Part shown: positions 16,364 to 24,268 of the stretch, one piece after another
Layout: every line of letters begins with the position of its first letter
Numbering within the stretch: position 1 is the first letter of the stretch
Source of the DNA: Mycobacterium sp. Z3061
Lineage (GTDB): Bacteria; Actinomycetota; Actinomycetes; Mycobacteriales; Mycobacteriaceae
Reading direction: 5' to 3'
Assembly: GCF_031583025.1 (NCBI RefSeq)
Contig: NZ_CP134062.1
Coordinates: 3,410,001 to 3,474,000 of the forward strand
Length of the DNA: 64,000 bases
Position numbers and translations under genes: made by a program
Notes under the pieces: model-generated
Told to the model about the DNA's origin: nothing
Databases searched by the model: none
Seen by the model: only the letters and a program-made list of their open reading frames with translations

Positions 16364-17584
16364 ATGGCGGGCATGCTCAGCGGTGTGCGGGTGGTCGAGC
16401 TGGCGTCCTGGACGTACGTTCCGTCCGCCGGAGTCGCGCTGGCGGACTGGGGTGCCGACGTCATCAAGGTGGAAGGCGTCAGCTCCGGTGATCCCGGACG
16501 GGCGTTGGTCGTCGGCGGTTTCACCCGCCAGGCCGCGCGCGCCGATGTCGATTTCATCCTGGAGCTGAGCAACCGGGGCAAGCGCAGCATCGCCATCGAC
16601 ATCAAGACCGAGACCGGCCGGGAGTTGTTCGGACGCCTGCTGGCTTCCGCGGATGTGTTCTTGACCAACTGGCTGCCGGGTGCCCTCGAACGGGCGGGGC
16701 TGACGGTGGAGGACATCCGCTCGTTCAATTCCCGGATCATCATCGCCAGGGGCACCGGCCTGGGAGTGCGTGGTCCGGACCGCGACAGCGGCGGCTTCGA
16801 CGCGGCGACCTATCTGGCGCGCGGCGGGGTGGCGTACACACTGACCCCCTTCGGCACCGAGAACCCGGCAGTGCAGGGACCGGCCTTCGGCGACCTGCAG
16901 GGCGGGGCGACGTTGGCCGGCGGCGTCTGTGCCGCCCTGTTCCACCGCGAGCGAACCGGCGAGCCGAGCATCGTGGACTCGTCGCTGCTCGCGCAGGCCA
17001 TGTGGGCCATCGCGCCCTCGATCTCGGTCGCGGATCTCTTCGATATCGATGGAATACCCGGTGCGCCACCGGGATTGGCCATCAATCCGCTGGTGGCCCG
17101 GTACAAGACCAAAGACGACCGATGGATTCAACTCGTCTTTCTGCAACCCGACAAATTCTGGGCCGGGTTCTGCCGCCGCATGGGGCTGGCCGAGCTGGCC
17201 AACGACGAGCGATTCGTGCCGTCGGCCAACCTGATCGCCAACGCCGCCGAGGCCACCGCGATTTTCGCCAACGCGTTCGCGTCACACGACCTCGCGCACT
17301 GGCGGCAGGTCCTGGATGACGAGCCGGGAGTGTGGGGTGCTCTGGCGACACCGCGCGAGACGCTCAATGACCCACAGGTGGAACCCAACGGCTACGTGAT
17401 CGCCAATGTCGACGACCAAGGCGAGAAGTACCGGATCGTCGCAGCCCCAGTGCAATTCAACGAGACGCCACCGGGGCCGAGCCGTGCGCCGGAACACGGC
17501 CAGCACACCGAGGAAATCCTGCTTGAACTTGATGTGGACTGGGACCAGATCGCGCAGGCCAAGGACGTCAAGGCTATCCTCTGA
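16364..17584 (+). CDS. CoA-transferase, CaiB/BaiF (family III)
   Basis: 406 residues. The N-terminus LSGVRVVELASWTYVPSAGVALADWGADVIKVE is the family signature. The catalytic aspartate region reads PAFGDLQGGATLAGGVCAALFHRERTG, followed by VDSSLLAQAMW. Family III transferases move CoA between carboxylic acids through acyl-aspartyl intermediates. The enzyme could activate the pathway substrate or recycle CoA in the divergent operon. ATG 16364 follows GAGGAGG (16351-16357). Members differ widely in substrate, so only the reaction class is safe. Confidence 0.85.
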   Translation: MAGMLSGVRVVELASWTYVPSAGVALADWGADVIKVEGVSSGDPGRALVVGGFTRQAARADVDFILELSNRGKRSIAIDIKTETGRELFGRLLASADVFLTNWLPGALERAGLTVEDIRSFNSRIIIARGTGLGVRGPDRDSGGFDAATYLARGGVAYTLTPFGTENPAVQGPAFGDLQGGATLAGGVCAALFHRERTGEPSIVDSSLLAQAMWAIAPSISVADLFDIDGIPGAPPGLAINPLVARYKTKDDRWIQLVFLQPDKFWAGFCRRMGLAELANDERFVPSANLIANAAEATAIFANAFASHDLAHWRQVLDDEPGVWGALATPRETLNDPQVEPNGYVIANVDDQGEKYRIVAAPVQFNETPPGPSRAPEHGQHTEEILLELDVDWDQIAQAKDVKAIL

Positions 17585-17706
17585 CCGCGCGCGGCCGCTA
17601 GGACCAAAAGGGCATTCTGCACAATCTCCGGTGTCACGGACGGCAAACTGCACAGACCGCGGACTCGGTTTCCACGAGGTTGCCTCAATTGGGCGAATGT
17701 TCAGTA

Positions 17707-17712
17707 AGGTGT
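17707..17712 (+). promoter_or_regulatory. TAAGGT -10 element giving a leaderless start
   Basis: TAAGGT fits the mycobacterial TANNNT -10 consensus and ends seven bases before the GTG at 17719, the spacing expected when transcription starts at the start codon itself. There is no Shine-Dalgarno sequence at a normal distance. Confidence 0.4.
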
Positions 17713-17718
17713 GACGGC

Positions 17719-18957
17719 GTGAATGCCGCCCACCAGCCACCTCAACAAGGGCAGGTCAGGCTCGACACCCGGGGCCGACTGCAGCGCTACGAAGAGGCAT
17801 TCGCCGATCTCGATGCGCCGTTTGCATTCATCGATCTCGACGCGATGTGGAGCAACGCCGCCCAGCTGCTCGCCCGCGCCGGCGGCAAGCCGATCCGGGT
17901 AGCGTCAAAGTCATTGCGCTGCAGACTGATACAGCGCCAGATCCTTGACTCCAATGAGCGCTTCGAGGGCCTGATGACCTTCACCCTGCGGGAAACCCTC
18001 TGGCTGGCCGGCCACGGTTTCCGCAATCTTCTGCTCGCCTATCCGAGCACCGACCGTGCGTCGCTGCGCGAGCTGGGCGAGATCACCGCCGCGGATCCCG
18101 ACGGTGCGCCGATCGTCATGGTCGACAGCGTCGAGCATCTCGACCTGATCGAGAGTGCGACAAATCAGCCCGTGCGGCTGTGCCTGGATCTCGACGCCGG
18201 ATACTGGCCTGCCGGCGGGCGCGTAAAGATCGGTCCCAAGCGCTCCCCGCTGCACACCCCCGAGCAGGCGCGTGCCCTCGCGGAGGAGATCGCGCGCCGG
18301 CCGGCGCTCAAACTGGTCGCGTTGATGTCCTATGAAGGTCACATCGCCGGATTCGGCGACCACGTGTCCGGCAAGCATGTGCAGAACGCGCTCGTCGGGC
18401 TCATGCAGCGGCGGTCGATCGCGGAACTGCGCGAGCGCCGTGCCCGCGCGGTGGAGCTGGTCCGGCAGGTGGCCGACCTGGAGATCGTCAACGCCGGCGG
18501 TACCGGCGACCTGCAGCTGGTGGCGCGGGAGCCGGCAATGACGGAGGCAACCGCCGGATCGGGCTTCTACGCGCCGACACTGTTCGATTCCTATTCGTCG
18601 TTCACGTTGCAGCCCGCGGCGATCTTCGCGCTGCCGGTGTCTCGTCGCCCCGACGACCACACGGTCACCGCGCTGGGCGGCGGCTATCTGGCCAGCGGCG
18701 TCGGCGCCAAAGACCGGATGCCCACTCCCTACCTGCCGGAAGGCCTCGCGCTCAATTCGATGGAGGGCACCGGTGAGGTCCAGACGCCGCTGAGCGGCGA
18801 CGCGGCTCGTTCCCTGCGGATCGGCGACAAGGTCTACTTCCGCCACACCAAGGCGGGCGAACTGTGTGAGCGGTTCGACCGCCTGCATCTGGTTCGCGGC
18901 GCTGCCGTGGTCGACACGGTCCCGACCTACCGGGGTGAGGGGTGCACGTTCCTCTGA
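17719..18957 (+). CDS. PLP-dependent alanine racemase/D-threonine aldolase-like protein (Rv1769-like)
   Basis: 412 residues from GTG 17719. It has the fold-type III PLP pattern: FAFIDLDAMWSNAAQLL followed by the PLP lysine in IRVASKSLRC, a GAPIVMVDSVEHLD strand, LCLDLDAGYWPAGGRVKIGPKRSPLHT, and a glycine-rich NAGGTGD phosphate site. M. tuberculosis Rv1769 has the same length and the same downstream neighbours. The family includes D-threonine aldolases and amino-acid deaminases; the actual substrate is not known. The next gene starts 20 bases downstream, suggesting an operon of three. Confidence 0.8.
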   Translation: MNAAHQPPQQGQVRLDTRGRLQRYEEAFADLDAPFAFIDLDAMWSNAAQLLARAGGKPIRVASKSLRCRLIQRQILDSNERFEGLMTFTLRETLWLAGHGFRNLLLAYPSTDRASLRELGEITAADPDGAPIVMVDSVEHLDLIESATNQPVRLCLDLDAGYWPAGGRVKIGPKRSPLHTPEQARALAEEIARRPALKLVALMSYEGHIAGFGDHVSGKHVQNALVGLMQRRSIAELRERRARAVELVRQVADLEIVNAGGTGDLQLVAREPAMTEATAGSGFYAPTLFDSYSSFTLQPAAIFALPVSRRPDDHTVTALGGGYLASGVGAKDRMPTPYLPEGLALNSMEGTGEVQTPLSGDAARSLRIGDKVYFRHTKAGELCERFDRLHLVRGAAVVDTVPTYRGEGCTFL

Positions 18958-18976
18958 TGGACGAACAGGAGTTGCG

Positions 18977-20182
18977 ATGACCGCGATCAGCGCGGGCCCG
19001 ACCGAAATCGACACCTTGCGCGAAGTCGTCGAGACGCTCGCGCCCATCGAGCGGGGCGCCGGCAGCCAGGGCGAACACCAGGCGGCCCGCTGGATCGTCG
19101 AGCGGTTGCGCGCCGCCGGGGCTCGCCAGGCGCGGATCGAAGAAGAGCAGTTCTACGACGGTTACCCGCGGCTGCACGCCAAGTTGTCCGCCGTCGGGGT
19201 CGCTGCCGCCGCAGCCGGCCTGGTCAGCCGGCGGTTGCGCGCGCCGGCGGCGCTGGCTGGGGTGGGCGCCGGACTGGCCATCGCCGACGACTGCTCCAAC
19301 GGCGCACGGGTGGTGCGCAAGACCCTGCACAAATCGCGGACCACCTGGAACGTGGTGGCCGAAGCCGGTGACCCGGCGGGCGAGCACACTCTGGTGGTGT
19401 GCGCGCACCACGATGCCGCGCACAGCGGCAAGTTCTTCGACTCCAAGCTGCAGGAGTACGCGGTCGCGTGGTTCCCGGGCATCGTCGAACGGGTCGACAC
19501 CTCGCTGCCGAACTGGTGGCCGACGATCTTCGCCCCCGCACTGGCCGGCGTCGGGGCTCTGCGCGGGAGCCGCGCCATGATGCTTGCCGGGGCGGCGGTC
19601 AGCGCCGTCGGAGTGGCCGCGTTCACCGACATCGCCCGCAGCCCGATCGTCCCAGGGGCCAACGACAACCTTTCGGCCGTCGCACTGCTGGTCGCCCTGG
19701 CCGAGCGGCTGCGTGACCGGCCGGTGCCGGGCGTGCGGGTGTTGCTGGTATCCCTGGGCGCCGAGGAACAATTGCAGGGCGGCATCTACGGTTTCATGGC
19801 GCGGCACAAGCCGGAACTCGACCGCGAGCGCACCTACTTCCTGAACTTCGACACCGTCGGCTCGCCCGAGCTCATCATGCTCGAGGGCGAGGGCACCACC
19901 GTCATGGAGGACTACTTCTACCGGCCGTTCCGCGATCTGGTGGTGCGCGCCGCCGAACGCGCCGGAGCGCCGCTGCGGCGCGGCATGCGGTCCCGCAACA
20001 GCACCGACGCCGTGCTGATGAGCCGCGCGGGCTACCCCACCGCGTGCTTCTCCTCGATCGACCGCCACAAGGCGTTGTCCAACTATCACCAAATGTCCGA
20101 TACGCCAGAGAATCTGGTGTATGAGACCGTGATTCACGCCGTCACGGTCGCCGAATCCGTAGCACGGGAGCTGGTGCGATGA
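18977..20182 (+). CDS. M28-type zinc metallopeptidase-like protein (Rv1770-like)
   Basis: 401 residues starting at ATG 18977 after CAGGAG. Metal-ligand segments of the M28 aminopeptidase family are present: VVCAHHDAAHSG, the GANDNLSAVALLVALAE block, LGAEEQLQGG with the catalytic glutamate, and FLNFDTVGSPEL. Two hydrophobic stretches around residues 70-95 and 185-215 may be membrane-associated insertions. The gene overlaps the gulonolactone dehydrogenase start by four bases (ATGA), so the two are co-translated. Its role in that operon is unknown. Probably cytosolic or membrane-bound; no signal peptide is seen. Confidence 0.78.
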   Translation: MTAISAGPTEIDTLREVVETLAPIERGAGSQGEHQAARWIVERLRAAGARQARIEEEQFYDGYPRLHAKLSAVGVAAAAAGLVSRRLRAPAALAGVGAGLAIADDCSNGARVVRKTLHKSRTTWNVVAEAGDPAGEHTLVVCAHHDAAHSGKFFDSKLQEYAVAWFPGIVERVDTSLPNWWPTIFAPALAGVGALRGSRAMMLAGAAVSAVGVAAFTDIARSPIVPGANDNLSAVALLVALAERLRDRPVPGVRVLLVSLGAEEQLQGGIYGFMARHKPELDRERTYFLNFDTVGSPELIMLEGEGTTVMEDYFYRPFRDLVVRAAERAGAPLRRGMRSRNSTDAVLMSRAGYPTACFSSIDRHKALSNYHQMSDTPENLVYETVIHAVTVAESVARELVR

Positions 20183-21462
20183 ATATGTGGAAGAACTGGG
20201 CCGGTGACCAAATCTGCGCGCCGGCACTGGTCGAGCGGCCCGCCTCGGAGGCGGAACTCTCCGACATCGTGGCGCGGGCGGCCGGGCGAGGTCAGCCAGT
20301 GCGAGCGGTGGGCAGCGGCCACTCGTTCACCGACTGCGCCTGCACGGACGGCGTCATGGTCGACATGACCGGCCTGCAGCGGGTGATCAGCGTCGACAAG
20401 GCGAACGGGCTGGCGACGGTCCAGGGCGGCGCCAAGCTGCATCCGCTCTTCGCCGAACTGGCAGCACACGGGTTCGGGATCGAAAACCAGGGCGACATCG
20501 ACAAGCAGTCGATCACCGGAGCCACCGCCACCGCGACGCACGGCACCGGCGCCAAGTTCAAAAACGTTTCGGCACAAATTGTTTCGGCCCGAATCGTCAC
20601 CGCCACCGGCGAGGTGCTGGAAGTGTCCGAAGGCGACGACTATCTGGCCGCGCGGGTGTCGCTCGGGGCGCTCGGCGTCATATCGGAGGTCACCCTCAAG
20701 GTGGTTCCGCTGTTCACGCTGCACCGCGAGGACGAGTTGCGCCCGCTGAGCACGACGCTGGAGCGCCTCGACGCCGACGTCGACGGCAATGACCACTTCG
20801 AGTTCTTCGTCTTTCCCTACGGTGAGACAGCGCTGACCCGCACCACACGGCGCAGCAACGAACCACCGCGGCCGGGGCCGGCGTGGAAGAAGAGGCTCGG
20901 CGAAGGCCTCGAGAACGCCGGCCTCAACGTGATCTGCCGCACCGGGCGCCAATTCCCCAGCACCGCACCGCGCCTCAACCGGCTGTTGACGAGCCTGATG
21001 TCGCCGTCAAGTGTCCAGGACCACGGTTGGAGGGTCTACGCCAGCGCGCGCAACGTCAAGTTCACCGAGATGGAATACGCGATTCCCCGCGAGCACGCGC
21101 AGGAAGCGGTGCAGCGGGTCATCGACCTCGTGCGCCGGCGCAACCTGCCGATCATGTATCCCCTCGAAGTGCGATTCAGCGCTCCCGACGACGCGTTCCT
21201 GTCGACCGCGCACGGCCGGGAAACCTGTTACATCGCGGTGCACCAGTTCAGCGGCATGGAGTTCGAAACGTATTTTCGCGCCGTGGAGGAGATCATGGAC
21301 TCCTACGAGGGCCGGCCGCACTGGGGCAAGCGGCACTACCAGAGTGCCGCAACCTTGCGGGAGCGGTACCCGGACTGGGACCGATTCATCGCCGTGCGCG
21401 ACCGCCTCGACCCCAACCGCGTCTTCCGCAACGACTACACCCGGCGCGTGCTCGGTAACTGA
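20179..21462 (+). CDS. gulDH: L-gulono-1,4-lactone dehydrogenase (Rv1771-like)
   Basis: 427 residues, a D-arabinono/L-gulono-lactone oxidase-family flavoprotein. An N-terminal PCMH-type FAD domain has VRAVGSGHSFTDCACTDGVM (about residues 40-59) and the GATATATHGTG motif. The C-terminal ALO domain carries the HWGKRHY signature near residue 376. The M. tuberculosis homologue Rv1771 was shown to oxidise L-gulono-1,4-lactone to ascorbate using cytochrome c as acceptor. Length and gene order (after Rv1769- and Rv1770-like genes) agree. The substrate is assigned by homology and synteny only. Confidence 0.83.
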   Translation: MNMWKNWAGDQICAPALVERPASEAELSDIVARAAGRGQPVRAVGSGHSFTDCACTDGVMVDMTGLQRVISVDKANGLATVQGGAKLHPLFAELAAHGFGIENQGDIDKQSITGATATATHGTGAKFKNVSAQIVSARIVTATGEVLEVSEGDDYLAARVSLGALGVISEVTLKVVPLFTLHREDELRPLSTTLERLDADVDGNDHFEFFVFPYGETALTRTTRRSNEPPRPGPAWKKRLGEGLENAGLNVICRTGRQFPSTAPRLNRLLTSLMSPSSVQDHGWRVYASARNVKFTEMEYAIPREHAQEAVQRVIDLVRRRNLPIMYPLEVRFSAPDDAFLSTAHGRETCYIAVHQFSGMEFETYFRAVEEIMDSYEGRPHWGKRHYQSAATLRERYPDWDRFIAVRDRLDPNRVFRNDYTRRVLGN

Positions 21463-21494
21463 GTCTGCGGGCATTGACGAACGGCCCCATCTGT

Positions 21495-21507
21495 GGGGAC
21501 CAAAGTC
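21495..21507 (+). promoter_or_regulatory. DosR-like box upstream of wax-ester synthase gene
   Basis: GGGGACCAAAGTC matches the conserved left half and core of the DosR binding consensus (GGGACTWWAGTCCC), but the right half deviates (CAT instead of CCC). It lies about 67 bases upstream of the ATG at 21574. DosR controls the triacylglycerol synthase gene tgs1 in M. tuberculosis, which makes the match plausible. Confidence 0.4.
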
Positions 21508-21544
21508 ATTGGCTACCAATATGGTGCTGACGCCGGACGCTGCT

Positions 21545-21562
21545 GGTCGTAGGTTTACGACC
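21545..21562 (+). repeat. Perfect inverted repeat next to the ribosome site
   Basis: GGTCGTA and TACGACC flank a GGTT loop, a perfect seven-base stem directly followed by the GGGAG ribosome site of the gene at 21574. It could be an operator or an RNA hairpin affecting initiation. Confidence 0.4.
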
Positions 21563-21573
21563 GGGAGCCGAAC

Positions 21574-22938
21574 ATGACTGAATTCTTGCGTAACAGCGAC
21601 GCCTTCACCTGGGCGATGGAAAGCGATCCACGGCTGCGGTCGACGGTGGTGAGCGTGGTGCTGTTGGACCGGACGCCGGACTGGGGCGAAGTGCGCGAGC
21701 GTTTCGACCTGATCAGCCGAAAGCTGCCGATGTTCCGGCAGCGGGTGGTGGAATCCCCGCCGCCGGCACCGCCCCGGTGGGAGTACGACCCGGACTTCGA
21801 TCTCGACTACCACATGCGCCGCACGGCGGTCTCCGGATCCGGCACGCTCGACGACGTGCTCGAGATGGCGCGCCTGGCCGAGATGCAGGACTTCGACCGG
21901 GCCCGGGCGCTGTGGGAGACGACGTTGGTCGAGGGTTTGGCCGACGGCGGTGCGGCGGTGATCTGCAAGTTCCACCACGCCCTGACCGACGGGGTGGGCG
22001 GTGTGCAGATCGCGATGAACCTGTTCGACCTCTCCGCGGAGCTCTACCCGCACGAACCGCTTCCGGATGAGCCGCGGGTCTCGGCGTCCACCTGGTGGGA
22101 CGGGTACCGGGACACCCTGCGCTACAACACTTCTCTGCTCGGGCAGGTACTGGTGGGCACCGTCAGAAGGGCACCGCGCCTGGTGTATGAGGGTGTTCGG
22201 CGGCCTGTTGCGACGGCGCGGTCGGCGGCGGCCAACGCCGCGTCCGTCTATCGCACCGTGCGCCCGCTGAGCCGCACCGGTTCGCCGTTGACCACCGAGC
22301 GCAGTCTGATCCGGCGTCTCAGCGTGCACGAGGTGTCGCGGCCGCAACTGCGGGAGGCGGCACACCGTTGCGATGGCGCGCTGAACGACGCGTTCGTCGC
22401 CGGAGTGGCGGGCGGGTTGCGTCGCTACCACGAGAAGCACGGTGTCGCCGTAGGTGACCTGCATCTGACGATGCCGATCAGCCTGCGGACCAAGAGCGAT
22501 GACATGGGCGGCAACAAGATCACTCTGATGCGGTTCGATGTGCCGGTCGGCGAGCCTGATCCGGCGCGCCGGATCAAGCTGATTCACGAACGCGTCGGCG
22601 CGGTGCGCAACGAAAAGTCGCTGCCGCACACCCAGTTCATCGCCGGCGTGCTGAACTTGATGCCGCGGTGGTACATCGGCTCGGTGCTTCGCCATGTGGA
22701 CTTCTTGACCAGCGATGTGCCCGGCATTCCCGTGCCGGTGTTCCTGGGGGGTGCCGCGGTACGCGGTCAGTACGCATTCGGCCCGACGATCGGCTCGTCC
22801 GTCAACGTCACCCTGCTGTCCTACGTGGACACCTGCGCACTGGGCATCAACGTCGACACGGCGGCGATTCCCGACTACGACGTGTTCCACGAAGCGCTGG
22901 TCGCCGGATTCGAAGAAGTGCTGGCGCTGGCCGACTGA
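21574..22938 (+). CDS. Wax ester synthase / diacylglycerol acyltransferase (WS/DGAT)
   Basis: 454 residues, normal for the family. The catalytic motif HHxxxDG is present as KFHHALTDGVGG near residues 131-142. The C-terminal WS/DGAT domain contains PISLRTKSDDMGGNKI and SDVPGIPVPVFLGGA, matching the usual NVPGP-type motif region. The enzyme condenses fatty acyl-CoA with diacylglycerol or a fatty alcohol to make storage lipid at the membrane. It is not part of the Rv1769-Rv1778c order as I recall it, so it looks like an insertion between the gulonolactone dehydrogenase and ANTAR genes. A DosR-like box and a hairpin lie upstream. Confidence 0.88.
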   Translation: MTEFLRNSDAFTWAMESDPRLRSTVVSVVLLDRTPDWGEVRERFDLISRKLPMFRQRVVESPPPAPPRWEYDPDFDLDYHMRRTAVSGSGTLDDVLEMARLAEMQDFDRARALWETTLVEGLADGGAAVICKFHHALTDGVGGVQIAMNLFDLSAELYPHEPLPDEPRVSASTWWDGYRDTLRYNTSLLGQVLVGTVRRAPRLVYEGVRRPVATARSAAANAASVYRTVRPLSRTGSPLTTERSLIRRLSVHEVSRPQLREAAHRCDGALNDAFVAGVAGGLRRYHEKHGVAVGDLHLTMPISLRTKSDDMGGNKITLMRFDVPVGEPDPARRIKLIHERVGAVRNEKSLPHTQFIAGVLNLMPRWYIGSVLRHVDFLTSDVPGIPVPVFLGGAAVRGQYAFGPTIGSSVNVTLLSYVDTCALGINVDTAAIPDYDVFHEALVAGFEEVLALAD

Positions 22939-23105
22939 TCGGTATCAGCACCCTTACAGCTGCATATCGAAACGGGTTGTGCTCTGGCGCAATCGCTCAG
23001 AGCCGCAAATCATGGCACGGTGCGCCGATTTTGGTGCGCCTCTGGCGAGATGTCTTCACCTGCAAGAGTTTCGCCGGTGGATGTATCGGTAGGAGGTAGA
23101 AAGGT

Positions 23106-23396
23106 ATGACGGCAAGCTGGGCTCCTACCCAGATCCCCTCCGATTCGAACTCGGGTCGCCTGCTGGACACCGCCCGCGGGATTCTGATCGGCGTGCGCCG
23201 GTGCCGCTCGGGAACGGCCTTCGACGAGCTGCACAGCGCAGCACGACGTCACCGGGTCCCGGTGTACGAGATGGCCTGGGCGCTGGTGCACCTGGCCGGG
23301 GAGGGGGAGGAGACCCCCAGTTTCATCGAAGCGCAGTCAGCGGCGCGGCATGAATGGGGCGACCTGTTCGCCGGTGCCGCTGTGTGCTCCTGCTGA
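23106..23396 (+). CDS. ANTAR-domain RNA-binding regulator, small
   Basis: 96 residues. Residues 17-60 (GRLLDTARGILIGVRRCRSG onward to RHRVPVYEMAWALV) fit the ANTAR three-helix domain, which binds paired hairpins in nascent RNA and prevents termination. There is no receiver, GAF or PAS sensor domain, so it is an ANTAR-only protein. A GGAGG site lies upstream. The C-terminus ends with a Cys-Ser-Cys. It stands where Rv1772 lies in M. tuberculosis. Targets are unknown; a hairpin follows at 23414. Confidence 0.65.
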   Translation: MTASWAPTQIPSDSNSGRLLDTARGILIGVRRCRSGTAFDELHSAARRHRVPVYEMAWALVHLAGEGEETPSFIEAQSAARHEWGDLFAGAAVCSC

Positions 23397-23413
23397 ATCC
23401 TCGACACCCCAAG

Positions 23414-23446
23414 GCCGCGGTAAAGGGAAGTACCGCGGCTTCTTCG
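23414..23446. terminator. Hairpin terminator between ANTAR and IclR genes
   Basis: GCCGCGGTA (23414-23422) pairs perfectly with TACCGCGGC (23431-23439) around an eight-base loop, followed by TTCTTC. It lies between two converging genes and can act in both directions. Confidence 0.6.
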
Positions 23447-23455
23447 GGGTTCAGG

Positions 23456-24202
23456 TCAGCGCGTCCACGCCGTGGATTCGGCCGCCGCGCGCAGTGCGGC
23501 GACGATCTGGTCCTGCTTTTCCGCGAAACGCTCGGTCGGGGTGGGCACCGAGATGGCAATCACGTTGTCTCCCACCGATCGCCGCGCGATAGCGGCCGCG
23601 GAGATGCCGGAGGTGTGCTCATCACGGTCGAAAGCGATTCCAGTGGAACGGATTTCGGCGATCTCGGAACGCAGCGCGGCGGCTACCTCCTGCGGCATCC
23701 GGGATAACGCCGCCTCCGCGTCGGCGTCGTCGAGGGCGGCAAGTGCCGCTTTTCCGTTGGCGGTGCCGGCCAGCGGGAAGCGGACCCCGACCGCCGAAAC
23801 CGCCCGTAGCCGATGCGACGATTCGATCTGGTCGACGAACCACATTCGCTGCCCCCGCAGCACCGAAAGGTCCACCGTTTCACCGTCGGTGGCCGTAGCC
23901 ACCCGCTCGATGGTCGGCCGGAAGATCGCGGCTATGTGCGCGCCGGTGGCGCTGCCGAACCCGAGTAACCGATCCCCCAGAGAGAAGCGGCCGTTCGAAT
24001 CGACGCTGACCAGACCGACCTCGACCAGACCGACCAGCAGCCGCCGGACGGTCGACTTGGCCAGTCCCAGGCGCTCACCGAGATCGACCAGCCGCAGATG
24101 TCCGGGCTCGGCGGCTATTTCGTCCAGGGCGGCAGCGGCACGGCGCAGCACCTGAATTCCCTCGTCACGATTGGTCGTCGAAGTCCGTTCCGTTTGCCCC
24201 AC
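23456..24202 (-). CDS. IclR-family transcriptional regulator (Rv1773c-like)
   Basis: 248 residues from GTG 24202. The N-terminal winged helix-turn-helix includes LRLVDLGERLGLAKSTVRRLL (about residues 36-56); the C-terminal effector domain has the usual AGTANGKAALAAL loop and a late SGISAAAIA...VIAISVPTPTERF segment. It is divergent from the BBE-type oxidase gene, the same arrangement as Rv1773c-Rv1774. Two adjacent palindromes in the 66-base gap are the likely binding sites, so it probably controls itself and the two-gene oxidase operon. Confidence 0.85.
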   Translation of the reverse strand: MGQTERTSTTNRDEGIQVLRRAAAALDEIAAEPGHLRLVDLGERLGLAKSTVRRLLVGLVEVGLVSVDSNGRFSLGDRLLGFGSATGAHIAAIFRPTIERVATATDGETVDLSVLRGQRMWFVDQIESSHRLRAVSAVGVRFPLAGTANGKAALAALDDADAEAALSRMPQEVAAALRSEIAEIRSTGIAFDRDEHTSGISAAAIARRSVGDNVIAISVPTPTERFAEKQDQIVAALRAAAESTAWTR

Positions 24203-24207
24203 ACTTC

Positions 24208-24230
24208 CACTATAGTGTGCCGCATAGCGG
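24208..24230. promoter_or_regulatory. Paired palindromes, likely IclR operator
   Basis: CACTATAGTG (24208-24217) is a perfect ten-base palindrome and CCGCATAGCGG (24220-24230) is an 11-base palindrome with a three-base centre. Both sit between the divergent IclR and oxidase genes. IclR-type operators often have CCGC/GCGG arms, which favours the second. Confidence 0.5.
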
Positions 24231-24268
24231 ACTGTGAAGAACCGAAATAGGGATCAAAGGAGTTCCAG

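Noticed and set aside
17600-17625. GGACCAAAAGGGCATT considered as a DosR box
   Set aside because: The right half lacks GTCC, so it does not match the consensus core.
21007-22890. 627-codon minus-strand frame across gulonolactone dehydrogenase and WS/DGAT genes
   Set aside because: It spans two well supported plus-strand genes and has Arg/His/Val-rich content typical of antisense frames in GC-rich DNA.
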